Source of the DNA: Ruminococcus sp. 210702-SL.1.03
Lineage (GTDB): Bacteria > Bacillota > Clostridia > Oscillospirales > Ruminococcaceae
Assembly: GCF_020559915.1 (NCBI RefSeq)
Contig: NZ_JAJCLZ010000001.1
Coordinates: 186,001-250,000, forward strand
Direction: 5' to 3'
DNA: 64,000 nucleotides
The translations under genes and the position numbers were made by a program. Below, piece by piece: positions 15,876 to 24,902 of the stretch. The first letter of the stretch is position 1, and every line of letters starts with the position of its first letter. The notes below the pieces were generated by a model that searched no databases, was not told where the DNA came from, and saw only the letters and a list, made by a program, of their open reading frames with translations.

Positions 15876-18215
15876 TTATGAACATTCGCTTTTCAGTATA
15901 GGTTTCTTGTGTTTCTTCTGTTCGTAAAGCAGCGCGTCGGCGTGGCTGAGCAGTTCGGTTATCTCCACCGTGCCTGTGCAGACGAATGAATAAACGCCTA
16001 CGCTGATATGCACGATATACGGCTTATCGGCGGCGTGCAGGGCGTTATAGCGTTCGGAAACGCTCTCGATATAGTCGCGCAGACGTGGTATATCTACCAT
16101 TCCGTGTAGGAAAGCGCACACAGCAAACTCATCGCCGCCTATCCTTCCGACTATCTCGTTATCGCCGAAAGATTCTTTGAGTATCTCGGCGGCGGAGCGT
16201 ATAGCGAAATCGCCCTCTTCGTGACCGAACCGGTCGTTGATGGTTTTTAGGCAGTCGAGGTCGGCGAATACCATTATAGCCTCTGCGCCGTCGTTCGCGT
16301 CATCGCTGAGGCGTTTTCTAAGCTCTTCAAAGAAACCGCGGCGGTTGAAGCAGCCGGTAAGCTCATCCTGACGGGAAAGGTCGCTGAGAAGCTGGTTATA
16401 TTCCTTGATCTCGATAAGGCTCTTTTGCAGATTTTTCCTCGTTACCGCCTGCTGTTTCATCAGCATGATTATTTTCAGCGCAGCGCAGAGCTGTACTGTT
16501 ACAGACTGTATATAGTGAAAATACTCGTGTTTCAGCTCGCACATCAGCACGCCGTAATGCTCTTCGTTTGAGAAAAGCGGCGATACCACCATCGAGAAGC
16601 GGCGGTCCTGCGGGAGAAATTTGTTTGAGAATATCTGGTCTGAGGGGATATCCTGCTCTTCGGGCGGGAGGATTACAGCTTCCGCACCGTTGTGGTAAGA
16701 TTTCAGCTTTATGGTCTTCGGCGGCTTCCACTTATCCGTTTTGAGGTTTATAACTGCGGAATCGTAGCTGAAAAGATAGCTGGAGTCCATATGAAGGCGG
16801 GTAAGCTTATCCACCACCGACTCGTAGGCGCGGTCGTCGTAAGCTTCAAAAACGAGCATATCGCGGGTTATCGAGTTGGTCTGCCATGTGAGGAAATAGT
16901 TATCCTCAAGCTTTGCCTTGCAGTAAGCAGAGTTTCGCTCTGAGATTATTTTGTAGAGCTGCAAAAACAGTCTGTTTAGCCGCATATGGTCAGCAGGGTC
17001 GCTGAGCTTTTTGATGAATATCTGATTCACATATTCCAGCACGGCGAAAAGCGTATCAGAGTTTATAAAGTTGAAAAACTTTTCGTCTGAGAGCGAGTCT
17101 GAGCTTTCAAGAACTTTTTCTCGCATAGATTCATCACAGATATTCTCGGCATTACAGTAACCGCGCAGAGTGTGCAGCCAAGCGGAAAAGCCGCGGCGCA
17201 GCACCGCGGTATCCTCGCTGGTGCGGTATTTATCAAAAAGCAGAGCGCTTATCCGTTCGTCAAAATCTTCGGAATCTTCCGATATATCGCCAAGCGTAAG
17301 AGAGCGCAAGCGCGGATTTCCCTGACAGCCGCAGGAATTGCGGCATACCATTGAGGAAGGCACCATTTCATTTTCCATAGCGCCGTTTACAATGTACTTC
17401 ACCGCTTCGATAACGGCGTTATAGCCAAGCTCGGCCGGGTCGGCTTTTACGGTAGTGAGATGTGGTATCAGCTCTTCGGCGACGGGGTCATCGTCGAAGC
17501 CTGTAACGAAAACATCCTTGCCGGGTCGTATCCCGCGCTGTTCCATAGCTTTATAGCCTGCTGCCGCCATCTGGTCGTTCGCAAAAACGAGTGCTTCGAT
17601 GTCAGGATTATTATCAAGCAGCTCGCCCACTTCGTTTACAACGTACTTTGAAAAATTGCCATATCCCACACGCTTATCATCATAGAGAATACCGTGTTTT
17701 TCCAGCACTTCTTTATAAACGTTAAGGCGCTCCTGCGCGTCCTGGCTTGTCTTAGGGCCGCTCATAAAGCCTATCCTGCGGCAGCCGTGCACCGTTATAA
17801 GGTGCTCTATCGCGTCGGCAAGACCTGTGCGGTTATCCAGCATGACGCATGGGTAGCCGTCAACGCGCGCGGTGATGGTTATTACGGGAGTGCTGCCGAA
17901 TTTTTTCAGAAACTCGGCTTTTCTATCCTTATCAAGATGGCTGCCGAGAGTGCCTATCAGCACAAGCAAAACATCGAATTTATTCTGCGCCGCCATATCA
18001 AAGAGGGTGTTATATTGATATTCATATTCTGTACGCAACTTATCGGCATACACTCCGTCAACGTATCTGCCGGGGAATATAACAAGGTTAACGTCTGCCT
18101 GCTCAGCACCTATCATAGCGCCCTCGCAGACCTGATCGTCAAAGTCCTCTTCCAGATGGCTGACGAGCAGACCGACCTTTATTCTTCTGCGTTTTACCGA
18201 TTTATTGTTATCCAT
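15876..18215 (-). CDS. Diguanylate cyclase with LacI-type sugar-binding sensor domain
   Basis: A 779-aa cytosolic protein. Residues 12-295 have the periplasmic-binding fold seen in LacI-family effector domains (IKVGLLVSHLEEDFDDQVC ... VTGFDDDPVAEELIPHLTTV) but no helix-turn-helix before it. A middle region (300-600) is helical and possibly GAF-like. Residues 605-770 are a GGDEF domain with intact RIGGDEFAV and DLDCLKTINDRFGHEEGD, so it should make c-di-GMP from two GTP. The RxxD inhibitory site five residues before GGDEF is absent. With no signal peptide, the sensor would read a cytosolic ligand, perhaps a sugar (inference). The EAL gene is 27 bp upstream in the same operon. Confidence 0.88.
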   Translation of the reverse strand: MDNNKSVKRRRIKVGLLVSHLEEDFDDQVCEGAMIGAEQADVNLVIFPGRYVDGVYADKLRTEYEYQYNTLFDMAAQNKFDVLLVLIGTLGSHLDKDRKAEFLKKFGSTPVITITARVDGYPCVMLDNRTGLADAIEHLITVHGCRRIGFMSGPKTSQDAQERLNVYKEVLEKHGILYDDKRVGYGNFSKYVVNEVGELLDNNPDIEALVFANDQMAAAGYKAMEQRGIRPGKDVFVTGFDDDPVAEELIPHLTTVKADPAELGYNAVIEAVKYIVNGAMENEMVPSSMVCRNSCGCQGNPRLRSLTLGDISEDSEDFDERISALLFDKYRTSEDTAVLRRGFSAWLHTLRGYCNAENICDESMREKVLESSDSLSDEKFFNFINSDTLFAVLEYVNQIFIKKLSDPADHMRLNRLFLQLYKIISERNSAYCKAKLEDNYFLTWQTNSITRDMLVFEAYDDRAYESVVDKLTRLHMDSSYLFSYDSAVINLKTDKWKPPKTIKLKSYHNGAEAVILPPEEQDIPSDQIFSNKFLPQDRRFSMVVSPLFSNEEHYGVLMCELKHEYFHYIQSVTVQLCAALKIIMLMKQQAVTRKNLQKSLIEIKEYNQLLSDLSRQDELTGCFNRRGFFEELRKRLSDDANDGAEAIMVFADLDCLKTINDRFGHEEGDFAIRSAAEILKESFGDNEIVGRIGGDEFAVCAFLHGMVDIPRLRDYIESVSERYNALHAADKPYIVHISVGVYSFVCTGTVEITELLSHADALLYEQKKHKKPILKSECS

Positions 18216-18242
18216 GAACCGAGCCTCCTGACTGATATGTGC

Positions 18243-20852
18243 TCATTCGTTTATACTGATATACTGTACGCCGCCATCGTAGATAAGGCTGCCGTTTTTG
18301 CTGCCTGCGCCGAAGCCGTTGTCAGTATGGAAAGTGATATTCAGTTCGCTGTTTCTGATGGCAACGTCGCCGCTGCCCTCTGCGTCGCCTATGCCCGTGG
18401 TTATGCCGCCCTCGCAGTACAGCCGAAAAACTGAGTCGTCGGCATCGATCTTCATATCGCCGCCGCGAGTACCGATACAGGCGAGGTTTCTGCCGCGCAG
18501 CACCATATTCATTCTGCCGGCGCAGATGTCTACGCTGCCCTTTCCCTCGCTCTCTACGCCTATTCCCGTCTGCATATTGCCTGCGAAATTGGCTTCAAGG
18601 CTGTAATTTTTGAGCGACACGTCAGCCGAGCCGTTTACCGAGCCGATGCCGACCGAATGTACGGCGGACATTTTGAAATTTAGATTACAATCGCTCAGCT
18701 CAATATCGGCGTGCTCATTAAAGCAGCCTACGCCCAGACAAACATCGCCCGTGCAGGCTATGCTTACAGCACCTGAAATAATGCGTATCTTGGTATTCTT
18801 TGAATTTTTGCCGCCGCCTATCGCCACACATTCATCGCCGTTAGCGCAAACTTCCAGTTCGCCCGTCATCTCTACCGTGATATTGCCCGCACTGTGCTGG
18901 CAGTCGTTGCCGATAGCGTAGCAGCTGCGCGCCTCAGCAAGTATTTTCAAATCGCCCGAACCTTTTATAAGTAAGGAAGAGCTTGATGGCACATATATGC
19001 CGCGATGTTCAAAGCAGTTATTTCCTGTACAAATAAACTCGACTTCAGAATTATTTCCGATCTGTACCAGCGGTTCTGAATTACTGGCTATAAGGTTTAC
19101 AGACTTTATAACTATAGTGCTTTTTTTGCCGTCTTTTACTATTATAGAAACAGCAGCAGGCTTTTCAAGTCCGAAACCATCTATCACTGCATTTGAAACA
19201 GCTATGAAAATATGCGTATAATTTTTTGATACCAGCTTTGCGAGGTCAACTATTTCGTTTTCTGAAACATGGTAGATCTTGCGCGTGCCATTGCCAGTTT
19301 CCTGACTGAATTTCACGATCTCGTTCTTTATGTTGGAAGAGATCTCGCGGAGCAGCACGGGTTTTGGGCGGGAAACGTAGTAGCCCTGTATGTAATCCGC
19401 GCCGAAAGCTATCATAGTGTGCAGCTCTTCGCGCGTTTCTACGCCCTCTGCCAAAGCCAGATAGCCGCTGGCGTGCAGAAAGTCGATGATACCCGAAACT
19501 ATCTGCTGCATTTTTAAATTCGAGTCGATATTTGTTATGAGCGAGCGGTCTATCTTTACTATATCGGGGTCGTACCGCAGCAGGTTCGAGGTATTGGAAT
19601 AGCCAGTGCCGTAATCGTCGATGGCGAGGTGCATATGGTTGTCCTTCATCCTTCTGTGTATGCGCTCAAGGCTCTCATCGGTGATCTCGGTCTGCTCGGT
19701 AAGCTCTATTACCACCTTTTCCATAAGCTCGCCGTAATCAGCCGTTATAGCCGCGAAATCATCGTCCTTGAGCATATGCGCAGTAATGGAGTTCACATAA
19801 AGCGACCTGCCCTCAAATTCCGACTGGTGCTCGCTGAGATATTTCATCGTATTAGATATGGTAGCCCTTTCAATATCGTAAAGTCTGCCGTAGCGCTCGG
19901 CGTAATCGAGTATCTGAAAAGGATTCAAGCCTATCTCCTGCGGGGTACGCATGAGGGCTTCGTAAGCGAGAATATCGCCGGTAGAAGCGCTTACTATCGG
20001 CTGGAAGTGGTATGTAAAAAGGTTATCGTCCAGCAGTTCGGAGAAAGCGCGGATATTTACAAATTCATTTTTCTGATGCTCGTACTTTTCGGGCGTGAAG
20101 ATGCAGTAGCTTCCCGCGCCCTTCGCCTGCGCCTCATAAAGCGCACAGCCCGCGGCGTGCATGAACATCGAGGCTTTTTCAAAGCCCACGCCGTAGCCCA
20201 TGGTCACGGTCACCGACTGGCGCTGGAAAGAGCTGCCGTCGATGTGCATAGCGGCTATACCGCTGCGCACGGTGTCTTTGAACTCGCGCGCGAATTTATC
20301 AGCGTCGCCATGGAAATCTTTGATATATATCCAATATTTATTGCCCGAGTAAACGGATATGCCCGTCTTATCTTTATATTCGCCGAGCGCCTGATATATT
20401 ACCGAAGAAACGCGCACGTCGCCGCGGTATCTGTTCTCTACGCCGTCGATATTGATGAGCGCTAAGAGTATGCTGCCGATATTATCATTTATAATGTCGA
20501 TAAGCTCGTTCTGTGAAACTGACGGCAGCAGGCCCGAAGGCTTTATTCTGGTATTTTCGCTCTCGATATACACCACGCCCGCTTTAACACCCTCGGGGGC
20601 TTCTACGGGTCTTATCCGCAGCGGAGAGATAGTGGTAACGTCAGAGAAATACGCCTGTAAAGTTTCAATAAGCTGCGTGCCCGTAGCGTCTGCATCAAGC
20701 CCCAAAATACGCCTTGCGTTGGAATCGATAAGGAAATTTTCACCTTCTACAAGAAAAGCTCCTATATCTGTAACGGCGGAGGTTATTGCCGTCCAAGCCG
20801 TGCCGAAAATTTCATCCCAGAGCTTTTTACAGCTTTCATTTGTCATTATCAT
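18243..20852 (-). CDS. EAL c-di-GMP phosphodiesterase with degenerate GGDEF and C-terminal beta-helix-like repeats
   Basis: An 869-aa protein. Residues 1-110 are PAS-like. About 115-265 is a GGDEF relic in which the signature is SGNKYWIYI. About 275-510 is an EAL domain with apparently complete metal and catalytic residues: YEALMR, VIELTEQTE, AIDDYGTGYS, DIVKIDRSL, LAEGVET, IQGYYVSRP. The last 300 residues hold seven or more repeats of about 38 residues, each built around (A/G)IG-x(4-7)-G-x-I-x-(I/V/L), as in extracellular beta-helix proteins. No signal peptide or membrane segment is visible, so this beta-helix would be cytosolic, which is unusual. The GGGG site fits ATG 20852. Paired with the cyclase downstream. 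Confidence 0.88.
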   Translation of the reverse strand: MIMTNESCKKLWDEIFGTAWTAITSAVTDIGAFLVEGENFLIDSNARRILGLDADATGTQLIETLQAYFSDVTTISPLRIRPVEAPEGVKAGVVYIESENTRIKPSGLLPSVSQNELIDIINDNIGSILLALINIDGVENRYRGDVRVSSVIYQALGEYKDKTGISVYSGNKYWIYIKDFHGDADKFAREFKDTVRSGIAAMHIDGSSFQRQSVTVTMGYGVGFEKASMFMHAAGCALYEAQAKGAGSYCIFTPEKYEHQKNEFVNIRAFSELLDDNLFTYHFQPIVSASTGDILAYEALMRTPQEIGLNPFQILDYAERYGRLYDIERATISNTMKYLSEHQSEFEGRSLYVNSITAHMLKDDDFAAITADYGELMEKVVIELTEQTEITDESLERIHRRMKDNHMHLAIDDYGTGYSNTSNLLRYDPDIVKIDRSLITNIDSNLKMQQIVSGIIDFLHASGYLALAEGVETREELHTMIAFGADYIQGYYVSRPKPVLLREISSNIKNEIVKFSQETGNGTRKIYHVSENEIVDLAKLVSKNYTHIFIAVSNAVIDGFGLEKPAAVSIIVKDGKKSTIVIKSVNLIASNSEPLVQIGNNSEVEFICTGNNCFEHRGIYVPSSSSLLIKGSGDLKILAEARSCYAIGNDCQHSAGNITVEMTGELEVCANGDECVAIGGGKNSKNTKIRIISGAVSIACTGDVCLGVGCFNEHADIELSDCNLNFKMSAVHSVGIGSVNGSADVSLKNYSLEANFAGNMQTGIGVESEGKGSVDICAGRMNMVLRGRNLACIGTRGGDMKIDADDSVFRLYCEGGITTGIGDAEGSGDVAIRNSELNITFHTDNGFGAGSKNGSLIYDGGVQYISINE

Positions 20853-20923
20853 AATTCACCCCTGTATGTTCTGCCGTATGTTTCCCGCAAAAGATCCGTG
20901 CGGCAAAAGTCAACTATACATAT

Positions 20924-20952
20924 AGTATATCACATATTTTCAATCAAAGCAA
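20924..20952 (-). promoter_or_regulatory. Probable promoter of the EAL-GGDEF operon
   Basis: Minus strand: TTGCTT (20947-20952), 17-nt spacer, TATACT (20924-20929). The -35 is weak. Confidence 0.5.
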
Positions 20953-20989
20953 TATTTTTTCGTAAAATTTATGCAATTATCACGAATAC

Positions 20990-21027
20990 GCAAAAAAGCC
21001 CCGCAGCCGAGCGAAGCTTTTTTCTTT
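20990..21027. terminator. Bidirectional AT-flanked hairpin
   Basis: AAAAAAGC pairs with GCTTTTTT around a GC-rich loop that itself contains CGC/GCG. T tracts lie on both strands. The rest of the 20953-21399 gap is AT-rich and holds only one small possible ORF. Confidence 0.55.
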
Positions 21028-21084
21028 TTTGTTATTTTTTGTAGTTTGTTCCTTCTCTTATTCCAATCATTTCTATTTATAGTT

Positions 21085-21189
21085 TTATTTTACTCCACGT
21101 TTTTCGACATTCTGCGAAGCGGTCGGGATTTCGGCAGCCGCCGCAAAAAGCCCCTCGGCGTAACTGCTTAGACCGGTCATATCAGTCAT
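21085..21189 (-). CDS. Possible 34-aa peptide (uncertain)
   Basis: An ORF starting MTDMTGLSSYAEG and ending NVEKRGVK. A GGGGGAG site lies about seven bases before the ATG, and a hairpin with a T tract lies about 65 bp after the stop on the same strand. It sits in a 650-bp gap and its codons are GC-rich while the flanks are AT-rich. I do not recognise it. It may be a real peptide or a decayed fragment of a larger gene. Confidence 0.3.
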   Translation of the reverse strand: MTDMTGLSSYAEGLFAAAAEIPTASQNVEKRGVK

Positions 21190-21399
21190 ATCATCATCTC
21201 CCCCGGGGGTATCTTTATAATTTTTATTTTTTATGGGTATCACTTTTATATAAAACTCTTTCATAAAAAAATTACTTTCACTTAATAATAACAAAACAAG
21301 GCGAAAAAGACGAGTATTTTTGATTAACTTTTTGTTAAGTTTATATTAAAGCTGACATTTCAAAAAGAGAAATATCATTTAATTCTCACACTCTTGCAC

Positions 21400-21428
21400 T
21401 TGCAATTGTGCTGACGTTGTGATATAAT
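21400..21428 (+). promoter_or_regulatory. Promoter of pyrB
   Basis: TTGCAA (21400-21405), 17-nt spacer, extended TGA-TATAAT (TATAAT at 21423-21428). No attenuator or PyrR-type terminator is seen in the 75-nt leader. Confidence 0.75.
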
Positions 21429-21502
21429 TAGAGATGATGAATTTTTAGGGCGATATTTGTAAAAAACGAATCGTCTAAATGACTGAAAGGCAGTGTTTGT
21501 TT

Positions 21503-22588
21503 ATGTCGAACTACGAGCAGAGGATAAACCTTATTGACCTTAACGATTACCCCGTTTCATGGTGGAATCAGCTTTTGGCGCTTGCGCACGAGATACGCGA
21601 GAACCCTGAAGCCTACGCAAAAGTATGCGACGGAAAAATAATGGGTACGCTTTTTTACGAGCCTTCCACCAGAACGCAGATGTCGTTCCAGACGGCTATG
21701 CTGCGGCTGGGCGGCACTATAATAGGCTTTGACAACCCCGCGACCTCCTCGGTAGCGAAGGGCGAGAACATAAAGGACACTACTAAGATAGTTTCGGGCT
21801 ACGCAGACATAATGGTAATGCGCCACCCTACCGAAGGCTCGGTAAAGGCGGCGGCGCTGACGGCCGACTGCCCCGTTGTCAACGCGGGCGACGGCGGACA
21901 CCTGCACCCCACCCAGACGCTCACCGACCTCTTTACGCTAAAAGAAGAGAAAGGCTCGCTGGAGGGGCTGACGATAGGCTTCTGCGGCGACCTCAAAAAC
22001 GGCAGGACAGTACACTCGCTGATAAAGGCCATGACCTGCTACAAGGGCAGCAAATTCGTGCTGATCTCTACCCCCGACCTCGCGCTTCCCGCCTATATAA
22101 AGGACATACTCGCGGCAGGCGGATTTGAATACAGCGAGGTAAGCTCGCTTGACGAAGCCATCGGCGGACTGGACGTTCTCTACATGACGCGCATACAGCA
22201 GGAGCGCTTCGCGAGCCATGAGGAATACCTAAAGCAAAAGGGCAACTACATTCTCGACAAGGATAAAATGAGCCGCGCTAAGGAAAGCATGATAGTGCTG
22301 CACCCGCTGCCGAGAGTAGACGAGATAGCGATAGAGGTAGACGACGATCCGCGCGCTATGTACTTCAAGCAGGCTAAGTACGGAATGTACATACGCATGG
22401 CGCTGATACTGACTATACTGCGCGGGAACGGCACGCCTGCGCCGCTGATAAGGGGCAGAGAGCACAAGCACGTTGAGTGCTCTAATCCGGGCTGCATAAC
22501 CCACCGCGAAACATATCTGCCGCACTACTTCGCCGGCTCGGGCGACATACTCACCTGCGAATACTGCGACAACCGCACGCTTATCTGA
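21503..22588 (+). CDS. pyrB: Aspartate carbamoyltransferase fused to a PyrI-type zinc domain
   Basis: About 361 aa. Residues 1-310 are a complete catalytic chain that joins carbamoyl phosphate and aspartate in pyrimidine synthesis: FYEPSTRT (near residue 47), MRHPTEGS, GDGGHLHPTQTLTDLFT (near 134) and HPLPRVDEI. The last 45 residues add HVECSNPGCITH ... LTCEYCD, a C-x4-C-x20-C-x2-C pattern like the zinc domain at the C-terminus of the regulatory chain PyrI. The PyrI nucleotide-binding domain is absent, so classical CTP/ATP control is unlikely. ATG 21503 is preferred (weak GAAAGG upstream); the ATG at 21479 has no site. Confidence 0.92.
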   Translation: MSNYEQRINLIDLNDYPVSWWNQLLALAHEIRENPEAYAKVCDGKIMGTLFYEPSTRTQMSFQTAMLRLGGTIIGFDNPATSSVAKGENIKDTTKIVSGYADIMVMRHPTEGSVKAAALTADCPVVNAGDGGHLHPTQTLTDLFTLKEEKGSLEGLTIGFCGDLKNGRTVHSLIKAMTCYKGSKFVLISTPDLALPAYIKDILAAGGFEYSEVSSLDEAIGGLDVLYMTRIQQERFASHEEYLKQKGNYILDKDKMSRAKESMIVLHPLPRVDEIAIEVDDDPRAMYFKQAKYGMYIRMALILTILRGNGTPAPLIRGREHKHVECSNPGCITHRETYLPHYFAGSGDILTCEYCDNRTLI

Positions 22589-22608
22589 AAGGAGCAGACT
22601 TTAACCAA

Positions 22609-23631
22609 ATGGCTGAAAGACAGACGGCTGAGCAGATAGCTGAACACCGCGTAGTTTCTGTGCAATGGCAAGGCAGGACAAAGTACACATATTACGACGA
22701 CGGGATAGTAAAAATAACGCGCTACAAAAAGCGAAAGGTATACTGGGGCAGGATATTCGCCGCGCTGGTGATATTCGTACTGCTGGCAGCGGGCATAGTG
22801 CAGCTTATAAAGGCGGCGCTGACGGCTTTTGCCAACGACAAGACCGAAATACAGGTAAATTCATCGCTGGCGGCTACATATTCCGCCGAGGAGAGCGCTG
22901 CCGAGCCTGCCGTTACTGATGAAAGCTCGGCGGCGGACAGCACATCGAGCACGGCGGACAGCGCGGCTGAGCCTGCGTACAGCAACATGAATTTCACCGT
23001 ATGCATAGACCCCGGCCACGGCGACTACGACAAGGGCGCTGTCACGAGCGACGAAAAGTACGAATCAGACCAAGACCTAGAGATAGGTTTGAAAGTCAAA
23101 GAGTATCTCGAGAGCTGCGGAGTTTCGGTGATAATGACCCGCTCGGAGGACGTGCAGGTATCGCTTTCAGAGCGGTGCGCCATTGCAAATCAGGGCAGTG
23201 CGGACTTTTTCGTATCTCTGCACCGCAACAGCGTTTCGGACAACGCGAGCGAATCGGGCGTTGAGATATGGGTGAACAGCAATCAGCCGCAGTACGACAC
23301 GGCGCTGGCGCAAAACATACTCACAGCACTCGGCACGGCGGGCATCTCGCAGGACAGGGGCGTAAAGTACGGTTACAGCGGCTGGAGCGATCAGAATTAT
23401 CAGGTGAACATGGACACGGTCATGCCGAGCTGCCTGATAGAACTGGGGTTTATGACCAACGACACCGACAACGAGCTTTTTGAAACGAAGCAGACCGAGT
23501 ACGCAAAAGCCATCGGCGACGGAATAATCAAAACAGCGATAGACTTAGGCGTTTGCGCCGAGGACGGCACGAGAAAACTAAGCGAGCAGCTGCTGTCAGA
23601 CAGCAAGGCGAACGTAACGCAGCAATATTAA
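22609..23631 (+). CDS. Membrane-anchored N-acetylmuramoyl-L-alanine amidase (Amidase_3)
   Basis: A 340-aa cell-wall hydrolase that cuts the amide bond between MurNAc and L-Ala. Residues 1-45 are cytosolic and basic, about 48-68 form one membrane helix (IFAALVIFVLLAAGIVQLI), and residues 80-125 are a Ser/Ala/Glu linker. The catalytic domain carries the zinc ligands in DPGHGDYDKGA (near residue 134), the Glu after DQDLEIG, the His in VSLHRNS, and the catalytic Glu in IELGFMTNDTD. It is 20 bp after pyrB, with AAAGGAG farther upstream than usual (about 14 bases). A terminator follows. Confidence 0.92.
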   Translation: MAERQTAEQIAEHRVVSVQWQGRTKYTYYDDGIVKITRYKKRKVYWGRIFAALVIFVLLAAGIVQLIKAALTAFANDKTEIQVNSSLAATYSAEESAAEPAVTDESSAADSTSSTADSAAEPAYSNMNFTVCIDPGHGDYDKGAVTSDEKYESDQDLEIGLKVKEYLESCGVSVIMTRSEDVQVSLSERCAIANQGSADFFVSLHRNSVSDNASESGVEIWVNSNQPQYDTALAQNILTALGTAGISQDRGVKYGYSGWSDQNYQVNMDTVMPSCLIELGFMTNDTDNELFETKQTEYAKAIGDGIIKTAIDLGVCAEDGTRKLSEQLLSDSKANVTQQY

Positions 23632-23649
23632 CGTCAAAATATACGGACT

Positions 23650-23676
23650 GAGCGGCTGAGATATGCCGCTTTTTTC
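23650..23676 (+). terminator. Terminator of pyrB-amidase
   Basis: GCGGC pairs with GCCGC, followed by six T. It is almost identical to the terminator after ktrA. Confidence 0.8.
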
Positions 23677-23772
23677 GGCATTATGTAAACGTTTAACTGC
23701 GTGGCATATTGACGATTTGAACATTTTCGGGTTACGAGAGGGTTACAATTTCAGCAATATTTTAAAATCAGC

Positions 23773-23801
23773 TTGACAAATATGAATTTTTATTGTAAAA
23801 T
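23773..23801 (+). promoter_or_regulatory. Promoter of the 23848 gene
   Basis: TTGACA (23773-23778), 17-nt spacer, TAAAAT (23796-23801). Confidence 0.8.
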
Positions 23802-23847
23802 TAAATATAGATATTTATTCGCAATATAATAAAAGGGGTTAGATGAT

Positions 23848-24825
23848 ATGATTTTTAAAAGAGTGCTTTCTGCATTCGCAGCCGCAGCTGCTGTGCTGAC
23901 ATTTTCGGCAGGTACGGTTTTTGCCGACGACGCCAAAGATGAAAAGCCTGTTATAAAATTCGAGGCTGACGGAACTATGCTTTCGGCTGACAACGTTCCG
24001 GCCATTTCTTTCGACACTGAGAAATACAAAGACTATGTACACCTAACGCGCGACGCCGACAAGGCGGGCATAAAGCTGGCGCAGGACAAGGACACCTATT
24101 ATCAGGGCGCTTCGATGAAAGTTTCGGCATCTACCGACGGCGTAGACGGCTACTTCAACTGCTCTGGCATGGCGCGCGACGACGACAACAACCTGCTTTT
24201 CCCCGACGCTCCCGAAACGGAAGACACGAGCAGCGTCAGCATAATCGGTTTTGAGCTTGAAGCGAAAGATTTTGGGCTGACCTGTTTCGACGGCTGCATG
24301 GTAACATTTGCTTACCGCCTTACCGACGCGGACGAAAAGGCACTGATGGGCAAATCGGCTTGGGTATACCCTGCTGACGAGGACAATGTGCGCGTTTCCG
24401 ACATGGCAACGCAGCTAAAGGTAAACACCACCACGCAGAACAACATCTCGCAGTACCAGAAAGCATTCGTTACCGTAGGCGAAGAGCGCAGCGCTACCAA
24501 GATAATATTCGACATACCGACCTCCGATGCTGTTAAAGGCACGGTTTTCTACATCGACAACATCACGATACAGCTTCCGGACAATATAGGCGACAAGAAA
24601 TACATCAAGAACCTCGACGGCTACAACGAAAACGCTGAGCCGCGCGAGATAATCGAAGAGCTTCAGGTAACCAAGAAGGGCAACACCATCTCTACCGAGT
24701 CTGAGGCTGAAAAGTCGAGCAGCAAGACCAGCCCGCTGATATTCGTAATAATCGGCGTTGCGGTGGTAGTAGTTGCAGGCGCGGTATTCTTCATAATAAA
24801 GAAACTCCGCAACAGATTCTATTGA
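23848..24825 (+). CDS. Secreted protein with C-terminal membrane anchor (unknown function)
   Basis: A 325-aa protein I do not recognise by name. It has a clear signal peptide (MIFKRVLSAFAAAAAVLTFSAG, cleavage after VFA near residue 26), an exported beta-rich region of about 240 residues, and a C-terminal hydrophobic helix (LIFVIIGVAVVVVAGAVFFII) followed by KKLRNRFY, so it is held in the membrane facing out. The exported part (YYQGASMKVSAS ... GTVFYIDNITIQLP) has the jelly-roll look of a carbohydrate-binding module, which would fit the cellulase gene next to it (inference). AGGGG precedes the ATG. It has its own promoter and terminator. Confidence 0.75.
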   Translation: MIFKRVLSAFAAAAAVLTFSAGTVFADDAKDEKPVIKFEADGTMLSADNVPAISFDTEKYKDYVHLTRDADKAGIKLAQDKDTYYQGASMKVSASTDGVDGYFNCSGMARDDDNNLLFPDAPETEDTSSVSIIGFELEAKDFGLTCFDGCMVTFAYRLTDADEKALMGKSAWVYPADEDNVRVSDMATQLKVNTTTQNNISQYQKAFVTVGEERSATKIIFDIPTSDAVKGTVFYIDNITIQLPDNIGDKKYIKNLDGYNENAEPREIIEELQVTKKGNTISTESEAEKSSSKTSPLIFVIIGVAVVVVAGAVFFIIKKLRNRFY

Positions 24826-24843
24826 TAACTTAACAAAAACAGC

Positions 24844-24881
24844 TTCCCGCTGTGCTGAAAAATGCACGGCGGGAATTTTTA
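24844..24881 (+). terminator. Terminator of the 23848 gene
   Basis: TTCCCGCTGTGC pairs with GCACGGCGGGAA, followed by TTTTTAT. Confidence 0.85.
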
Positions 24882-24902
24882 TCGCAAATCCACAAAAAGT
24901 GC

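Noticed and set aside
21429..21502. PyrR-type attenuator before pyrB
   Set aside because: No terminator hairpin or PyrR-binding loop is visible in the short leader.
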